Positions 47,509-56,750 of a stretch of 64,000 bases of DNA are shown in pieces; the stretch's first letter is position 1; each line of letters opens with the position of its first letter. Position numbers and translations under genes: made by a program. The DNA comes from Lysobacterales bacterium. Its GTDB lineage: Bacteria; Pseudomonadota; Gammaproteobacteria; Xanthomonadales; SZUA-5. Under the pieces are notes generated by a model. That model ran no database searches. It had not been told where the DNA came from and saw only the letters and a list, made by a program, of their open reading frames with translations. The stretch is taken from contig JALHMH010000018.1 of assembly GCA_022844165.1 (NCBI GenBank), positions 1 to 64,000 on the forward strand, read 5' to 3'.

Positions 47509-48585
47509 ATGAGTGCAACACTGACGATCGTGCTTTACGGGGGCGATCGCGTGCGACGCGAAGCGCTGCGGGCGACGGCAATGGCGGTTGCGGGCGAACA
47601 TGCAGTCGTCGTTTTGTCGGTTGAGCGCCAGGCGGACGCTGAAGGCGACACGTCGATCGACGTATCGTCGCACCACGCCGCGCAGTCGCTGGTGGATGTG
47701 CTTGCCGCGCATCGAGATTTCGAGCGCGTTGGGCTGTTCGGCGCTATTGCGGGTGGTCTTGAGGTGAGCGCTGGCGCTGTTGTGCACGGTGCGAATGTAC
47801 CTTTCGGAGGGCTGGGAATGGCCACCGCACAGGCAGCGCTGCTGACACGCGCTGCTGAACCCATGAGCGACCGCGGGCGCGTGGTCTGGATTGCGCTGTT
47901 ATCGGCGGCCATCAAGTCCCTGTCGCCAGCTGGACAGCGAATCCGTCCAATGATCGCGATCGCGATGCAAGGCTGGCTGTACTCGCGCGCGTTGCGTTTG
48001 CTCGGCTGGAATCTTGCAGCCGTCGCCTTCGGTGGGTTCTTGATGGGCGCCTGGGCCTGTTCGCAAGGCGTGCTGCTGCAATGGTTGCTGGTGGGCGATG
48101 CGCTCATCGTCGCGCTGAAGGTGCTGGCTAACGAAGCCGCAGGGTTCATCGGCGTTAACGCGCCGCCATTGGCCTTGCTGCTGATCGTCTGGGTTGCGGC
48201 GCATGGGTTGATCGTGGCGGTCGGTACCGCAATGGCATGGCGGCGGCGATTCGATGCGCCGCCTGAGCGCATCGTGGCCTTCGGATTGATGGTGCCGAGC
48301 GGCGATCGCCGCTGGTGGCAGACGCTGGTCCATGCGTTTCGCGAGTTGCTCCGGCCTACGTTCTGGTTGCCGCTCGTGCTGATTCTAGGCGCACTGGCTT
48401 GGGCCGGTCAGCCGCAACAGAGCCTGGTCTTTGTTGCGCTGCGCGCCATGACGATTGCGCTCATCCTGATGGTCCTGGTGCAGCGATTGAATCTATCGGC
48501 GCTGCCAGAACGACTGCAAAAACTGGGTTATTGGGGCCCGGCGCTGGCATGGCGCCAGGCCCTGGTGCGCCTAGGCCTGCGCTGA
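47509..48585 (+). CDS. Membrane protein of unknown family
   Basis: A 358-residue protein. The N-terminal ~140 residues look soluble (TIVLYGGDRVRREALRAT, VGLFGAIAGGLEVSAGAVV). The C-terminal ~200 residues hold about five or six membrane helices. I do not recognise the family. The ATG at 47509 follows the tandem repeat; an in-frame ATG at 47476 lies inside the repeat and would add a leader of 11 residues. The 3' end overlaps the convergent VOC gene by 15 bases. Confidence 0.55.
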   Translation: MSATLTIVLYGGDRVRREALRATAMAVAGEHAVVVLSVERQADAEGDTSIDVSSHHAAQSLVDVLAAHRDFERVGLFGAIAGGLEVSAGAVVHGANVPFGGLGMATAQAALLTRAAEPMSDRGRVVWIALLSAAIKSLSPAGQRIRPMIAIAMQGWLYSRALRLLGWNLAAVAFGGFLMGAWACSQGVLLQWLLVGDALIVALKVLANEAAGFIGVNAPPLALLLIVWVAAHGLIVAVGTAMAWRRRFDAPPERIVAFGLMVPSGDRRWWQTLVHAFRELLRPTFWLPLVLILGALAWAGQPQQSLVFVALRAMTIALILMVLVQRLNLSALPERLQKLGYWGPALAWRQALVRLGLR

Positions 48586-49356
48586 CAGTGCGATCACATA
48601 CGTCAGCGCGCCGGTCGGGTCGCCGATCATGCCAATGCGGCCAACGCCTGGGGCATCGAACGCCGGCACGCAGACCGATCCGCCCAGTTCCACAGCGCGT
48701 TCGATCGTCTCGTCGGTGTTGGCCACGACCACATAAAGCGACCAGGCAGAAGGCATGTCGCCCCATTCTTTTGTCATTGGGATAAAGCCGCCGTAACGCG
48801 TATCGCCGGCCGAATACTCGGTATACATCAGATCGGCAAAATTCGGCATCGGCGATTCCTTATAAGACCAGCCGAAAAGCTCACCATAGAAGTGGCGCAT
48901 GCCCGGTACATCGCGTGTCGCCAATTCGACCCAACCAAAGGCGTTCTCCTCGAACATTGCAAAGTCGCCGTCGCCGCTGGTGGCCGATTGCCACAGCGCA
49001 AAGACGGCGCCGCCTGGATCGGCCAGGAAAACGCCGCGGCCATGGCCTGGCGCCTCGAAGGGTTCCATGAAGACGTTCGCCCCAAGCGATTTCGCTTTCG
49101 CGATGCTGGCTTCAAGGTCGGCCACTGCAAAATACGCGGCCCAGCGCGAAGGCCCATCGACGCCAGGTGGCATACCGGCCAGTGCGCCGACCGTGCCGGT
49201 GGTATTGCGTAAAAAGGTGTACGGGCCCATTCCCACGTGGTTAACCTCGCCCTGCCAGCCGAACAGAGCGCCGTAAAACACGGCTGACGCATCGGGATTC
49301 GTGCTGGACAGCTCGAACCAGCATGGAGCGCCCATCGGCAGCGATACGATTGCCAC
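48571..49356 (-). CDS. Two-domain VOC (glyoxalase/bleomycin-resistance fold) protein
   Basis: A 261-residue protein with two VOC domains in tandem. MGAPCWFELSSTNPDASAVF and GWVELATRDVPGMRHFY start the first and second repeats, and each repeat closes with a DPxGA motif (FLADPGGAVFALWQ and IGDPTGALTY). This is the CFP30B-like group of paired VOC proteins. Substrate unknown. The start is a GTG at 49356 preceded by GAGAGG; the longer upstream frame is not coding. It ends overlapping the convergent membrane-protein gene. Confidence 0.8.
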   Translation of the reverse strand: MAIVSLPMGAPCWFELSSTNPDASAVFYGALFGWQGEVNHVGMGPYTFLRNTTGTVGALAGMPPGVDGPSRWAAYFAVADLEASIAKAKSLGANVFMEPFEAPGHGRGVFLADPGGAVFALWQSATSGDGDFAMFEENAFGWVELATRDVPGMRHFYGELFGWSYKESPMPNFADLMYTEYSAGDTRYGGFIPMTKEWGDMPSAWSLYVVVANTDETIERAVELGGSVCVPAFDAPGVGRIGMIGDPTGALTYVIALSAQA

Positions 49357-49467
49357 GACACAACCTCTCGTTTTCGAATGCGAACCTGGATTCTGCGAGC
49401 GAAAGGTGGCGCCGTAAAGGTATCGTCGCCGCATACTGCACCACGAACCGATGGTTGAGAGCGAGCC

Positions 49468-50010
49468 ATGAGCCTGGAAAAAGTCCCCGCTGGCGCCGAT
49501 GTGCCCAACGAAGTGAACGTCATCATCGAAATCCCGATGAATGCGGAACCTGTCAAGTACGAAGTCGACAAGGCCTCCGGGGCGATTTTCGTGGATCGCG
49601 TACTGACCACGCCAATGCGCTACCCATGCAACTACGGCTACATCCCGCGCACATTGTCGGGTGATGGCGACCCATCCGACGTACTGGTTGTGATGCCGCT
49701 GCCACTGATCCCTGGCTCGGTGATCCGCGTACGCCCCATTGGCCTGCTCTCGATGGAAGACGAAGCGGGCGAGGACACCAAGTTGATCGCTTTGCCGATC
49801 ATCAAAGTGTTCTCCGCATACGCACACATGCACACGATCGATGACGTGCCACAGCACACGTTGGATCGCATTCGACACTTCTTCGAACACTACAAAGACC
49901 TCGAAAAAGGTAAGTGGGTCAAGGTGCGCGGCTGGCAAGGTATTGATGCGGCCAAACAAGACATCTTAGATGCCGTTGCGCGATACGCTGGCGGCAGCGC
50001 AGGCGCGTAA
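49468..50010 (+). CDS. ppa: Inorganic pyrophosphatase
   Basis: The 180-residue length is typical of family I bacterial pyrophosphatases. The active-site block [16 protein letters not shown] carries the three metal-binding Asp, and [36 protein letters not shown] and [13 protein letters not shown] are further family motifs. It hydrolyses pyrophosphate from nucleic acid and other syntheses. A hairpin follows 20 bases after the stop. Confidence 0.97.
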   Translation: MSLEKVPAGADVPNEVNVIIEIPMNAEPVKYEVDKASGAIFVDRVLTTPMRYPCNYGYIPRTLSGDGDPSDVLVVMPLPLIPGSVIRVRPIGLLSMEDEAGEDTKLIALPIIKVFSAYAHMHTIDDVPQHTLDRIRHFFEHYKDLEKGKWVKVRGWQGIDAAKQDILDAVARYAGGSAGA

Positions 50011-50030
50011 AGCCATTGCAGCCGTCGTGA

Positions 50031-50051
50031 ATTCTCACCGGAAGTGAGAAT
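50031..50051. terminator. Hairpin after ppa
   Basis: ATTCTCAC and GTGAGAAT form a perfect 8-bp stem with a 5-nt loop, 20 bases after the ppa stop. It is followed by GTTGCGG rather than a T-run, so termination strength is uncertain. Confidence 0.5.
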
Positions 50052-50166
50052 GTTGCGGCATGCGGCTTTGCGTGTTCCGAAATTGACCCTCAATCACGCT
50101 TCCTCGATTTACTTCGCTTCTGCATCGGCGTAACTTCGGCTCGACAAGACCGTATCGGGCAGGGCG

Positions 50167-51684
50167 ATGGTCGAAATCGAAGAGACATTTCAATTTGCTG
50201 CGGAGGTCGAGTCGCTCGAGCCATGGAATGTGCTCGTGGTCGACGACGAGCCGGCGGTTCACGAGGTGACCAAGCTGGTTCTCGGCAGTTTTACGTTCGA
50301 AGACCGCCCGCTAAAGTTCCTGCATGCCTATTCGGCCTCGCAGGCGCGCGAGCTGATGCGCGCAAGCTCAGATCTGGCCGTGTTGTTGCTGGATGTGGTG
50401 ATGGAGTCGGATCAAGCCGGCCTTGATCTGGTCAAGTATGTGCGCAGCGAGTTGCACAACCATTTTGTCCGCATCGTCTTGCGTACCGGTCAACCAGGGC
50501 AGGCACCCGAGCATGAAGTCATTACCAACTACGACATCAACGATTACAAGGACAAAACGGAACTGACGGCCCAGAAGCTGCGCACCATGATGTACGCAAC
50601 GCTGCGTGCCTATCGCGACGTGATGCTGATCGAACGTAATCGCCAGGGACTGGAACGCGTTATCGCCGCATCGGCGCATATTTTTTCGCACCAGAAATCG
50701 CACGAGTTCGCTTCCGCTGTGCTGGGCCAGCTCGGCAATGTCGTCGGCCTCGCGAAAGGGGCGATGTATTGCAAACCCGTTGAGCAAGGCGAGAGCCGGC
50801 AGTTGGTGGTCGCAGCAGCAACCGGCGACTACGAAAAATTCGTCAACGAAACGGTCGATCAGGCGTTGCCAAAACACTTGATTGACTCGCTCCGCATGGC
50901 GTTCTCGCAAAAGCAGAATTTGTTTGCGGACGATCACTACGTACTGCACTTCACCGACAGCCATGCGACCGAGAGTTTGTTGTACGTGGGCGAAACACCG
51001 CGCCTGCGCGAGGTGGACTATCGCCTGGTGCAGCTGTTTTGCACCAATGTATCGATCGCCTTCGAGAACCTGCACCTCAACAAAGAGCTGTTCGAGAGTC
51101 AGCTGGAGATGGTCTATCTGCTGGCCGGCGCTGCCGAAACGCGTTCCCGGGAAACGGCGAATCACGTGCGGCGAGTGGGTCTGCTGGCGGAGCTGATCGG
51201 ATTGCAGTGCGGTTTGGACCAGAACGATGCCGCGATGTTGCGTTTTGCCGCGCCGCTTCACGATATCGGCAAAATCGGCATTCCCGATTCGATACTCAAC
51301 AAGCCGGGTGCACACACACCGGAAGAGTCTGTCGTCATGCGTTCGCATGCCGAACTCGGTGCGCAGATGTTGGGCGCGTCCAAGCGCCCGCTGATGCAGC
51401 TCGCGGCTCAGGTCGCCCGCGAGCATCACGAAAACTGGGATGGGTCTGGCTACCCGAGCGGAACGAGAGGTGATCGGATCGGTCTGGCCGGGCGAATTGT
51501 TGCACTGGTAGACGTGTTCGATGCGCTTGGCAGTCACCGCTGTTACAAGCGCGCCTGGGGCGATGACGAGGTAAGGGCTTTTATTCAGGGCCAGTCCGGG
51601 CGCAAATTCGACCCGCAGCTGGTCGAGGTGCTGTTTTCGGTGTGGGATCAAGCGCAGGAAATTCGGCGAACGCTGCCGGACTGA
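50167..51684 (+). CDS. REC-DUF3369-HD-GYP response regulator (c-di-GMP phosphodiesterase)
   Basis: A 505-residue protein. The receiver domain has the acidic pair in LVVDDEP and phosphoacceptor Asp76 in LLLDVVME. A DUF3369 domain (residues about 170-330) follows. The C-terminal HD-GYP domain has the metal-binding HDIGKIGIPDSIL and the diagnostic HHENWDGSGYP, so c-di-GMP hydrolysis is likely. A partner kinase is not adjacent. Opposite in function to the diguanylate cyclase at 9 kb. Confidence 0.9.
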   Translation: MVEIEETFQFAAEVESLEPWNVLVVDDEPAVHEVTKLVLGSFTFEDRPLKFLHAYSASQARELMRASSDLAVLLLDVVMESDQAGLDLVKYVRSELHNHFVRIVLRTGQPGQAPEHEVITNYDINDYKDKTELTAQKLRTMMYATLRAYRDVMLIERNRQGLERVIAASAHIFSHQKSHEFASAVLGQLGNVVGLAKGAMYCKPVEQGESRQLVVAAATGDYEKFVNETVDQALPKHLIDSLRMAFSQKQNLFADDHYVLHFTDSHATESLLYVGETPRLREVDYRLVQLFCTNVSIAFENLHLNKELFESQLEMVYLLAGAAETRSRETANHVRRVGLLAELIGLQCGLDQNDAAMLRFAAPLHDIGKIGIPDSILNKPGAHTPEESVVMRSHAELGAQMLGASKRPLMQLAAQVAREHHENWDGSGYPSGTRGDRIGLAGRIVALVDVFDALGSHRCYKRAWGDDEVRAFIQGQSGRKFDPQLVEVLFSVWDQAQEIRRTLPD

Positions 51685-51702
51685 AGCGTCATTGCGGCAC
51701 GG

Positions 51703-53052
51703 TCATTTGTCCTTCTGCAGCTCCCGCCAGTCGAATTCGTAATCCCATAGATCGAAGTACAGATTGCCACCACGCCACTCGACCTCGCCGCGCTGCGAAT
51801 CGACGGTCTCGCTGCGCGCGAACTGTTTGGCAGGCGAAAACGGCCGACCCCAGTCGTCGTTGAACACGATGCGATAACCATCCATCCCGCCAAAATAGAA
51901 GTGACGCACACGCGGATCTTCGCTGGTGAGCAGACCGTGGGTCGGGTCGAGCGGCACCCATCCCCAGGGCGGCAACCACACTTGCAGCCAATCGTGCATC
52001 GTATCGAACTCGGTCGGCGAGAGCTGCCATCCCGATTGCCAGCGCGCCGGGATTCCGCGCGCGCGCAGCGCCGCAATCAACAACATGGCTTTTTCGCCGC
52101 AGTCGGCGGAAGGCGACATCAAGGCATGTTCTGCCAGATGCTCAATGGTGGAGTATTCGCGCGCCACGGCCCAAGGTTTGGCCGCCACTTGCGTAAACAA
52201 GCGACGCGCAATGTCCAAAGAACTGTCGTCATCGGCCGGTGCGCCGGCAAATTGGGCGATCGCCGGCGTCACCACCAGATGTGGCGCCCGTGGCTCCAGA
52301 TCCGCTACCCATCGCATTCGATCTGGTACGCGGGGTTGCTCAGCCCCGGCGGAATCGAGCAACGCAACGCGCGTGTACGTCCGCAGCCTGTAGCGAATCC
52401 AGACGTGTGTCGCCAAGTTCTCCTGGGCGACGGTTTCGAGATAAACCGTGCGCTGCAGATCTGAGTTCGGCGCCACCCGTGCAGGCACCGATGCCGCCAG
52501 CAGTTCGATTTGGTCTTGCGTCCCGGCGACTTCGCGTGGAAACGGTATCCAGATCCGCAGGGTCTCGCCAGCTGGTACTGCGCCAGCGGCAACGGTCATA
52601 CGATGCGTCACCTCAAATCGTCGCGGATCCAATGAAACGAGCGAGTGGCGCGCCCCCGCCGCCTCGCCGGCGGCGAGCCAAAGCGCATGCAGAGGATGTG
52701 CCCCGTACAGCGGGCCATCATCAATGGCCGGCTTGAGGGCAAGACGTGCCGCATCGGCATCAATCAGCGGCAGATTGCGCACGGCGCGGTGGAACCATCG
52801 GCGCTCCCCGTCAAGTACCAGTGACGGCAACAGTCCCTGCTGAGTGTAGCGATCAAGCATGGCATCGTTGCCGCCGTCGACGTGCTCTCGCAGTTGCTTA
52901 AGCGTGGCCGCCCGATCATGCGGGAAATCGAGCGCGATACGCCGCGCCAGCTCGCCGCGGTCAATATCCACTGCGCTGGCGCCTTGTACCCAAAAGGCCA
53001 AAACCAGCGTACTATTTTGGAGAATGCGCGAGTGAATCCGGAACCTGAACAT
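51703..53052 (-). CDS. Exported transglutaminase-like protease/peptidase-fold protein
   Basis: About 449 residues with a signal-like start (ending WVQGASA). The transglutaminase-like core has Cys in SADCGEKAMLL, His in MHDWLQVWLPPWGWVPLDP and Asp in that same DPTHG block. Such proteins are often periplasmic peptidases or peptidoglycan-associated crosslinkers. The start at 53052 or 53064 has no strong ribosome-binding site, and its start codon overlaps that of the divergent gene at 53051. Confidence 0.75.
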   Translation of the reverse strand: MFRFRIHSRILQNSTLVLAFWVQGASAVDIDRGELARRIALDFPHDRAATLKQLREHVDGGNDAMLDRYTQQGLLPSLVLDGERRWFHRAVRNLPLIDADAARLALKPAIDDGPLYGAHPLHALWLAAGEAAGARHSLVSLDPRRFEVTHRMTVAAGAVPAGETLRIWIPFPREVAGTQDQIELLAASVPARVAPNSDLQRTVYLETVAQENLATHVWIRYRLRTYTRVALLDSAGAEQPRVPDRMRWVADLEPRAPHLVVTPAIAQFAGAPADDDSSLDIARRLFTQVAAKPWAVAREYSTIEHLAEHALMSPSADCGEKAMLLIAALRARGIPARWQSGWQLSPTEFDTMHDWLQVWLPPWGWVPLDPTHGLLTSEDPRVRHFYFGGMDGYRIVFNDDWGRPFSPAKQFARSETVDSQRGEVEWRGGNLYFDLWDYEFDWRELQKDK

Positions 53053-53557
53053 GAGAAGTGCCATACTGATTTTTCTGTCGATGCTGATTGTGAGCAGTGC
53101 TCAGGCCATCACGGACCCCAATCGCCCGTTGCAACTCGATGAGATTGCGGACGAAGCACAGCTTGCTGTGGATCTCGCGCGTTCCGGCCAGTATGGCAAG
53201 CTTTCGACACGCCAGATCAAATTGGTCAATGCAGCGCTCGATACCATCCAGGCGATCGCCCAAACAAACGCCTCGCTGGGCGATCTGGACCAGACCGAAC
53301 GGCGCGAGTTGCGCAATTCGCGCATCCGAATGGACAAAATTCTGCGCGTTCGTAACAAACACCGCATCGTATGCACGAGCGAGGCAAAGACAGGCAGTCG
53401 ACTTGGACGCCAATTGTGCCTGACGGTCGCGCAGCGCGAAGAGCGTGCGCGCAATTCAAAACGCCAGGCACGCGACCTCCAGCGGGGTTATTGCATACCC
53501 GGCGAAAATGCACGATGCGAACTGCTTCAACCGATTGGATCTGGAACCGGTTCGTAA
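53051..53557 (+). CDS. Small exported protein, tandem paralog 1
   Basis: A 168-residue protein with a signal peptide (ending SSAQA). The mature part is helical and Arg/Gln-rich, with CTSEAKTGSRLGRQLCLTVA and a late Cys (YC). It shares over 85% identity by eye with its neighbour at 53.63 kb. Function unknown. Its ATG overlaps the start codon of the divergent transglutaminase gene and it lacks the good ribosome-binding site of its twin. Confidence 0.65.
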   Translation: MRSAILIFLSMLIVSSAQAITDPNRPLQLDEIADEAQLAVDLARSGQYGKLSTRQIKLVNAALDTIQAIAQTNASLGDLDQTERRELRNSRIRMDKILRVRNKHRIVCTSEAKTGSRLGRQLCLTVAQREERARNSKRQARDLQRGYCIPGENARCELLQPIGSGTGS

Positions 53558-53630
53558 GGTGGCTCACATCGCGGTCGGCTTTCGATCGGCGTACGGTTCC
53601 GACGCAGTTTCGCCAAGGGAGGGTTTGTCG

Positions 53631-54113
53631 ATGAGAAGTACCCTGATGATTCTATTTTGGATGCTGATTGTGAGCAGTGCTCACGCCATCACGGATCCCA
53701 ATCGGCCTTTGCAACTCGACGAAATCGCCGACGAAGCTCAGCTCGCGGTCGACTTGGCGCGCTCTGGTCAATATGGCAAGCTTTCGACTCGGCAGATGAA
53801 GTTGGTCAATGCAGCGCTCGACACCATCCAGTCGATCGCGCAGAAAAATGCGTCGCTCGGCGATCTGGACGAAACGGAACGGCGCAATTTGCGCAATGCC
53901 CGGATTCGCATGGACAAAATACTGCGCGTTCGAAACAAGCACCGCATCGTATGCACGAGCGAGGCAAAGACAGGCAGTCGACTTGGACGCCAATTGTGCC
54001 TGACGGTCGCGCAGCGCGAAGAGCGGGCACGCAATTCGAAACGACAGACGAGAGATTTGCAGCGCGGCTACTGCATTCCAAGCCCGGCATCGGCGTGCAC
54101 GAAAGCGAATTGA
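53631..54113 (+). CDS. Small exported protein, tandem paralog 2
   Basis: A 160-residue protein with a signal peptide (ending SSAHA) and the same conserved CTSEAKTGSRLGRQLCLTVA block as paralog 1. It has a strong AAGGGAGGG ribosome-binding site seven bases before the ATG. The 86-base segment 53940-54025 is identical to 53360-53445, while upstream halves differ at many third codon positions. Confidence 0.7.
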   Translation: MRSTLMILFWMLIVSSAHAITDPNRPLQLDEIADEAQLAVDLARSGQYGKLSTRQMKLVNAALDTIQSIAQKNASLGDLDETERRNLRNARIRMDKILRVRNKHRIVCTSEAKTGSRLGRQLCLTVAQREERARNSKRQTRDLQRGYCIPSPASACTKAN

Positions 54114-54206
54114 CCCGCAGCGCGTCACGGTCCCGTCGGGCCCCGTGGCAAGCCGCTGGGCGTTCGCCGTCTGGGCCGGCATGCCGATCCCGCACCGTCA
54201 GAGGCG

Positions 54207-54887
54207 TCAGTGCGAAAACCAACCGGAGATCGCCAACCTCGGGACGTTGGCCATGGCGCCGACCGCTGTAACATGGTGCAAGTGCGGTACTCGGAAGATT
54301 AGTAGTCGATTGAACGTAGGTTTGATTGCGTACTGCACGTCGTCGCGTTCATCCGTGAATGCCAGCAACCCGCCGAAGTCGCTCTGCCAGCCTTGCGTCA
54401 GATACAACACATAAGCGAAGCGGCGGCGCTCTTCTTCCAGCACATCATTGTGCGTCCGCAAGAAATGGCCTGGGCGATACCGCGTCGCCTGTGCGTCGAC
54501 GCGGCGAATCGCCGCATCGCCCGTCATCGTGCGCGCAACGCCGAGAAACGCGGGACTGTTGAAGTACTCCAAAAGTTCGCGCAACAGCGGCACGCGTCGA
54601 TCGTTCGCCAAATGCGCTTTAACCAGGTGGTAACCATCGTACAAGTAAGTAAAGCGCTGCTGGCTCGTCGACAGAGATTGCAGGGCGTGCTGTTCGGCGA
54701 TTGCATCGACATCGGTTTCCAGATCCTGGCCATCGATTCGATACGCAAGCCGGTATGGCGTCTGGTCCGCCAATACCCGGTAAAGCGCATTCGCACGCTC
54801 GGGGATCAGTACATTCGGTATGTCGACCAGCCCATACTGTTGCAGCGTTCGGCCGAAGTCCGACCAGGAGATCGAATCATTGAGCAT
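54207..54887 (-). CDS. 2-oxoglutarate/Fe(II)-dependent oxygenase
   Basis: About 226 residues with the double-stranded beta-helix iron-binding pattern: His and Asp in FLRTHNDVL, distal His in FRVPHLHHV, and Arg in RLAISGWF, which binds 2-oxoglutarate. GWQSDFGGLLAF is a typical strand. Related to prolyl-4-hydroxylase-type enzymes; the target is unknown. An in-frame ATG at 54917 would add ten basic residues. Ribosome-binding sites are weak. Confidence 0.8.
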   Translation of the reverse strand: MLNDSISWSDFGRTLQQYGLVDIPNVLIPERANALYRVLADQTPYRLAYRIDGQDLETDVDAIAEQHALQSLSTSQQRFTYLYDGYHLVKAHLANDRRVPLLRELLEYFNSPAFLGVARTMTGDAAIRRVDAQATRYRPGHFLRTHNDVLEEERRRFAYVLYLTQGWQSDFGGLLAFTDERDDVQYAIKPTFNRLLIFRVPHLHHVTAVGAMANVPRLAISGWFSH

Positions 54888-54971
54888 CGGCGTTCGTCGT
54901 CGGTGCGGTGCTGGCATTCTGCGTGAATTTGGACCGCATCGCTCGGTTTTGCCATCGAATCGAAAGAGCCT

Positions 54972-55802
54972 ATGTTGCCTTCTTCCATCCGTCGACTATT
55001 GCTGCTGATCTTGCTACTGCCAGCGATGGCCTGGGTGGCTGCGGTAGCGATGATCTGGTGGACGCAAGAACGGCTGCTCTTCTTTCCCACCGTCTTGCCG
55101 CCAGATACGCCGTTAGCCATCGCGCCGAAGGTTTTCGAACGCAGCGTCGAGGTTTCCGGCGCACGATTATCGTTGCTCGAACTGCGGCTGGACGCGCCAA
55201 GCGGCGTGGTTTTTTTCCTACATGGTAACGGCGGCAGTTTGCGCGAGTGGTTCGTCGACCCGGAGCTCTACCGGCAGGCGAATTTCGATTTGGTGATGAT
55301 GGACTACCGCGGCTACGGCAAGAGCAGTGGAGAAATCGAAAGCGAAGCGCAGTTGCATTCCGATGTGCGCCGGGTATGGGATACCGTGGCGCCCAGATAC
55401 AAAGACCTGCCGATCGTGATCTATGGGCGCTCGCTTGGCACCGCGCTGGCGGCCCAGCTGGCCAGCGAGATCGATCCACAGTTGACGGTATTGGTATCGC
55501 CCTATCGCAGCATGGTCGCCCTGGCGCGGCATGACTATCCCTGGGTGCCACCGTTTGCGGTGCGCTATCCACTACGGACCGACGCTGCACTGCTCGGCGT
55601 CACTGGCCCGGTGCTCATTTTCCACGGCGACCGCGATACATTGATTCCGCTGGAGCATGGTCGCGCATTGGCCGCTATGCACCCCAGTGCGCGCCTGCAC
55701 GCTATCGCTGGCGCAGGTCATGACGATGTGCACCATTTCGATCAGTATCGCCATGCGCTCGCAGGTGCTTTGCAGGCCATTGCATTGAAGCGAGACAACT
55801 GA
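54972..55802 (+). CDS. Membrane-anchored alpha/beta-hydrolase
   Basis: A 276-residue protein with an N-terminal membrane anchor (LLLLILLLPAMAWVAAVAMI). The hydrolase fold has the nucleophile in GRSLGTAL, acid in HGDRDTLIPL and His in GAGHDDVHH, resembling the FrsA/ABHD12-13 type. DYRGYGKSSG and FFLHGNGGS are oxyanion-side motifs. Substrate unknown; it would act at the membrane face. Confidence 0.82.
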   Translation: MLPSSIRRLLLLILLLPAMAWVAAVAMIWWTQERLLFFPTVLPPDTPLAIAPKVFERSVEVSGARLSLLELRLDAPSGVVFFLHGNGGSLREWFVDPELYRQANFDLVMMDYRGYGKSSGEIESEAQLHSDVRRVWDTVAPRYKDLPIVIYGRSLGTALAAQLASEIDPQLTVLVSPYRSMVALARHDYPWVPPFAVRYPLRTDAALLGVTGPVLIFHGDRDTLIPLEHGRALAAMHPSARLHAIAGAGHDDVHHFDQYRHALAGALQAIALKRDN

Positions 55803-55844
55803 GACATGGCGCGCTTTGCGTCAACTGGCGAGCCGCTTCAAGGA

Positions 55845-56246
55845 TCAGGCCCGGTGCGATGCGCCGGGCGATGGCGATCGCAGGTTGCGTTGCGCAGCAG
55901 CCGCTATTACCAGCAATGCAATCGCGACAACATCCGCGATCACGACGGGCATCAGCGCGTCTGGCAAGCCGCCCACCAACGCGATGCATAGAAAGCCGAT
56001 GTCGCTGAGCAGTACCAGAGAAATGGCGATTGGCCGCAGCACCGCGTTGCGCATCGCCACCAGCAGCAGGGCGGCGAAGAGCGCGAACATCATGGCGCGA
56101 TGGCGCAGCAGCAGCAGCGAGGTAGCGTCGATGTTGTCGAGGTCATAAAGCGCTTGCAGTTGCGTCGCCCCGAGCACGCCGGGCAGCGGCAGCAAGTGAA
56201 TCAACGCGACCAGCGCCAGCGCTGCCAACACGATTTGCTGTCTCAT
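55845..56246 (-). CDS. Small membrane protein of unknown function
   Basis: A 133-residue protein with about four membrane helices. Its start overlaps the stop of the upstream membrane-protein gene (ATGA), so they are coupled. No family recognised. The longer upstream frame is a shadow of that gene. Confidence 0.6.
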   Translation of the reverse strand: MRQQIVLAALALVALIHLLPLPGVLGATQLQALYDLDNIDATSLLLLRHRAMMFALFAALLLVAMRNAVLRPIAISLVLLSDIGFLCIALVGGLPDALMPVVIADVVAIALLVIAAAAQRNLRSPSPGASHRA

Positions 56247-56653
56247 GGTGCGACCGCCGCCGATTGACCCAATCCGACGTACTGAAGTCCGGCAAAGACC
56301 GCCACCGCAAGCGCCTGGCCAACCAGCAACACGATGCCTGGGGTACTCGGCTGGATCCAGTCCGACCCTGCGAGCAGCAGGCTGGCAACCATCCAAAGCG
56401 AGTTGCCAGCGATGACGACCCACACCCACCGTGTATCGATCCGCGGTTTCGTGCTGAACCAACCGATCGTCAAACCATAGCTCAACATAAACAAACCGGC
56501 AGCGGAAGTCGTGGCAGCGCTCGCGCCCAACCAGGTCGCGACCGAGCTCTTGCCAATCAACGTCAGCGCACCCACGAGGGAGCTGCCGGCGGCATCAAGA
56601 CGTAACGCGAATCGAAGCAATGGGGACATGAAAAGCATGAACATGGCGAACAC
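56243..56653 (-). CDS. Small membrane protein of unknown function
   Basis: A 136-residue protein with about four membrane helices (LFMLSYGLTIGWF, WVVIAGNSLWMVASLLLA). It is divergent from the XRE regulator gene, 97 bases away, and is the first of a two-gene unit with the 55.8 kb membrane protein. The regulator may control this pair; this is inference from position. Confidence 0.6.
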   Translation of the reverse strand: MFAMFMLFMSPLLRFALRLDAAGSSLVGALTLIGKSSVATWLGASAATTSAAGLFMLSYGLTIGWFSTKPRIDTRWVWVVIAGNSLWMVASLLLAGSDWIQPSTPGIVLLVGQALAVAVFAGLQYVGLGQSAAVAP

Positions 56654-56750
56654 TCCGTATGAGGTGGCGATAGCTTCGGTGTCGCCAGTAACGGTGTCGA
56701 TTACCTGTTGGGTAATGGGTCGCAGCAGCGATCCGAGCTAAGATCGCCCA

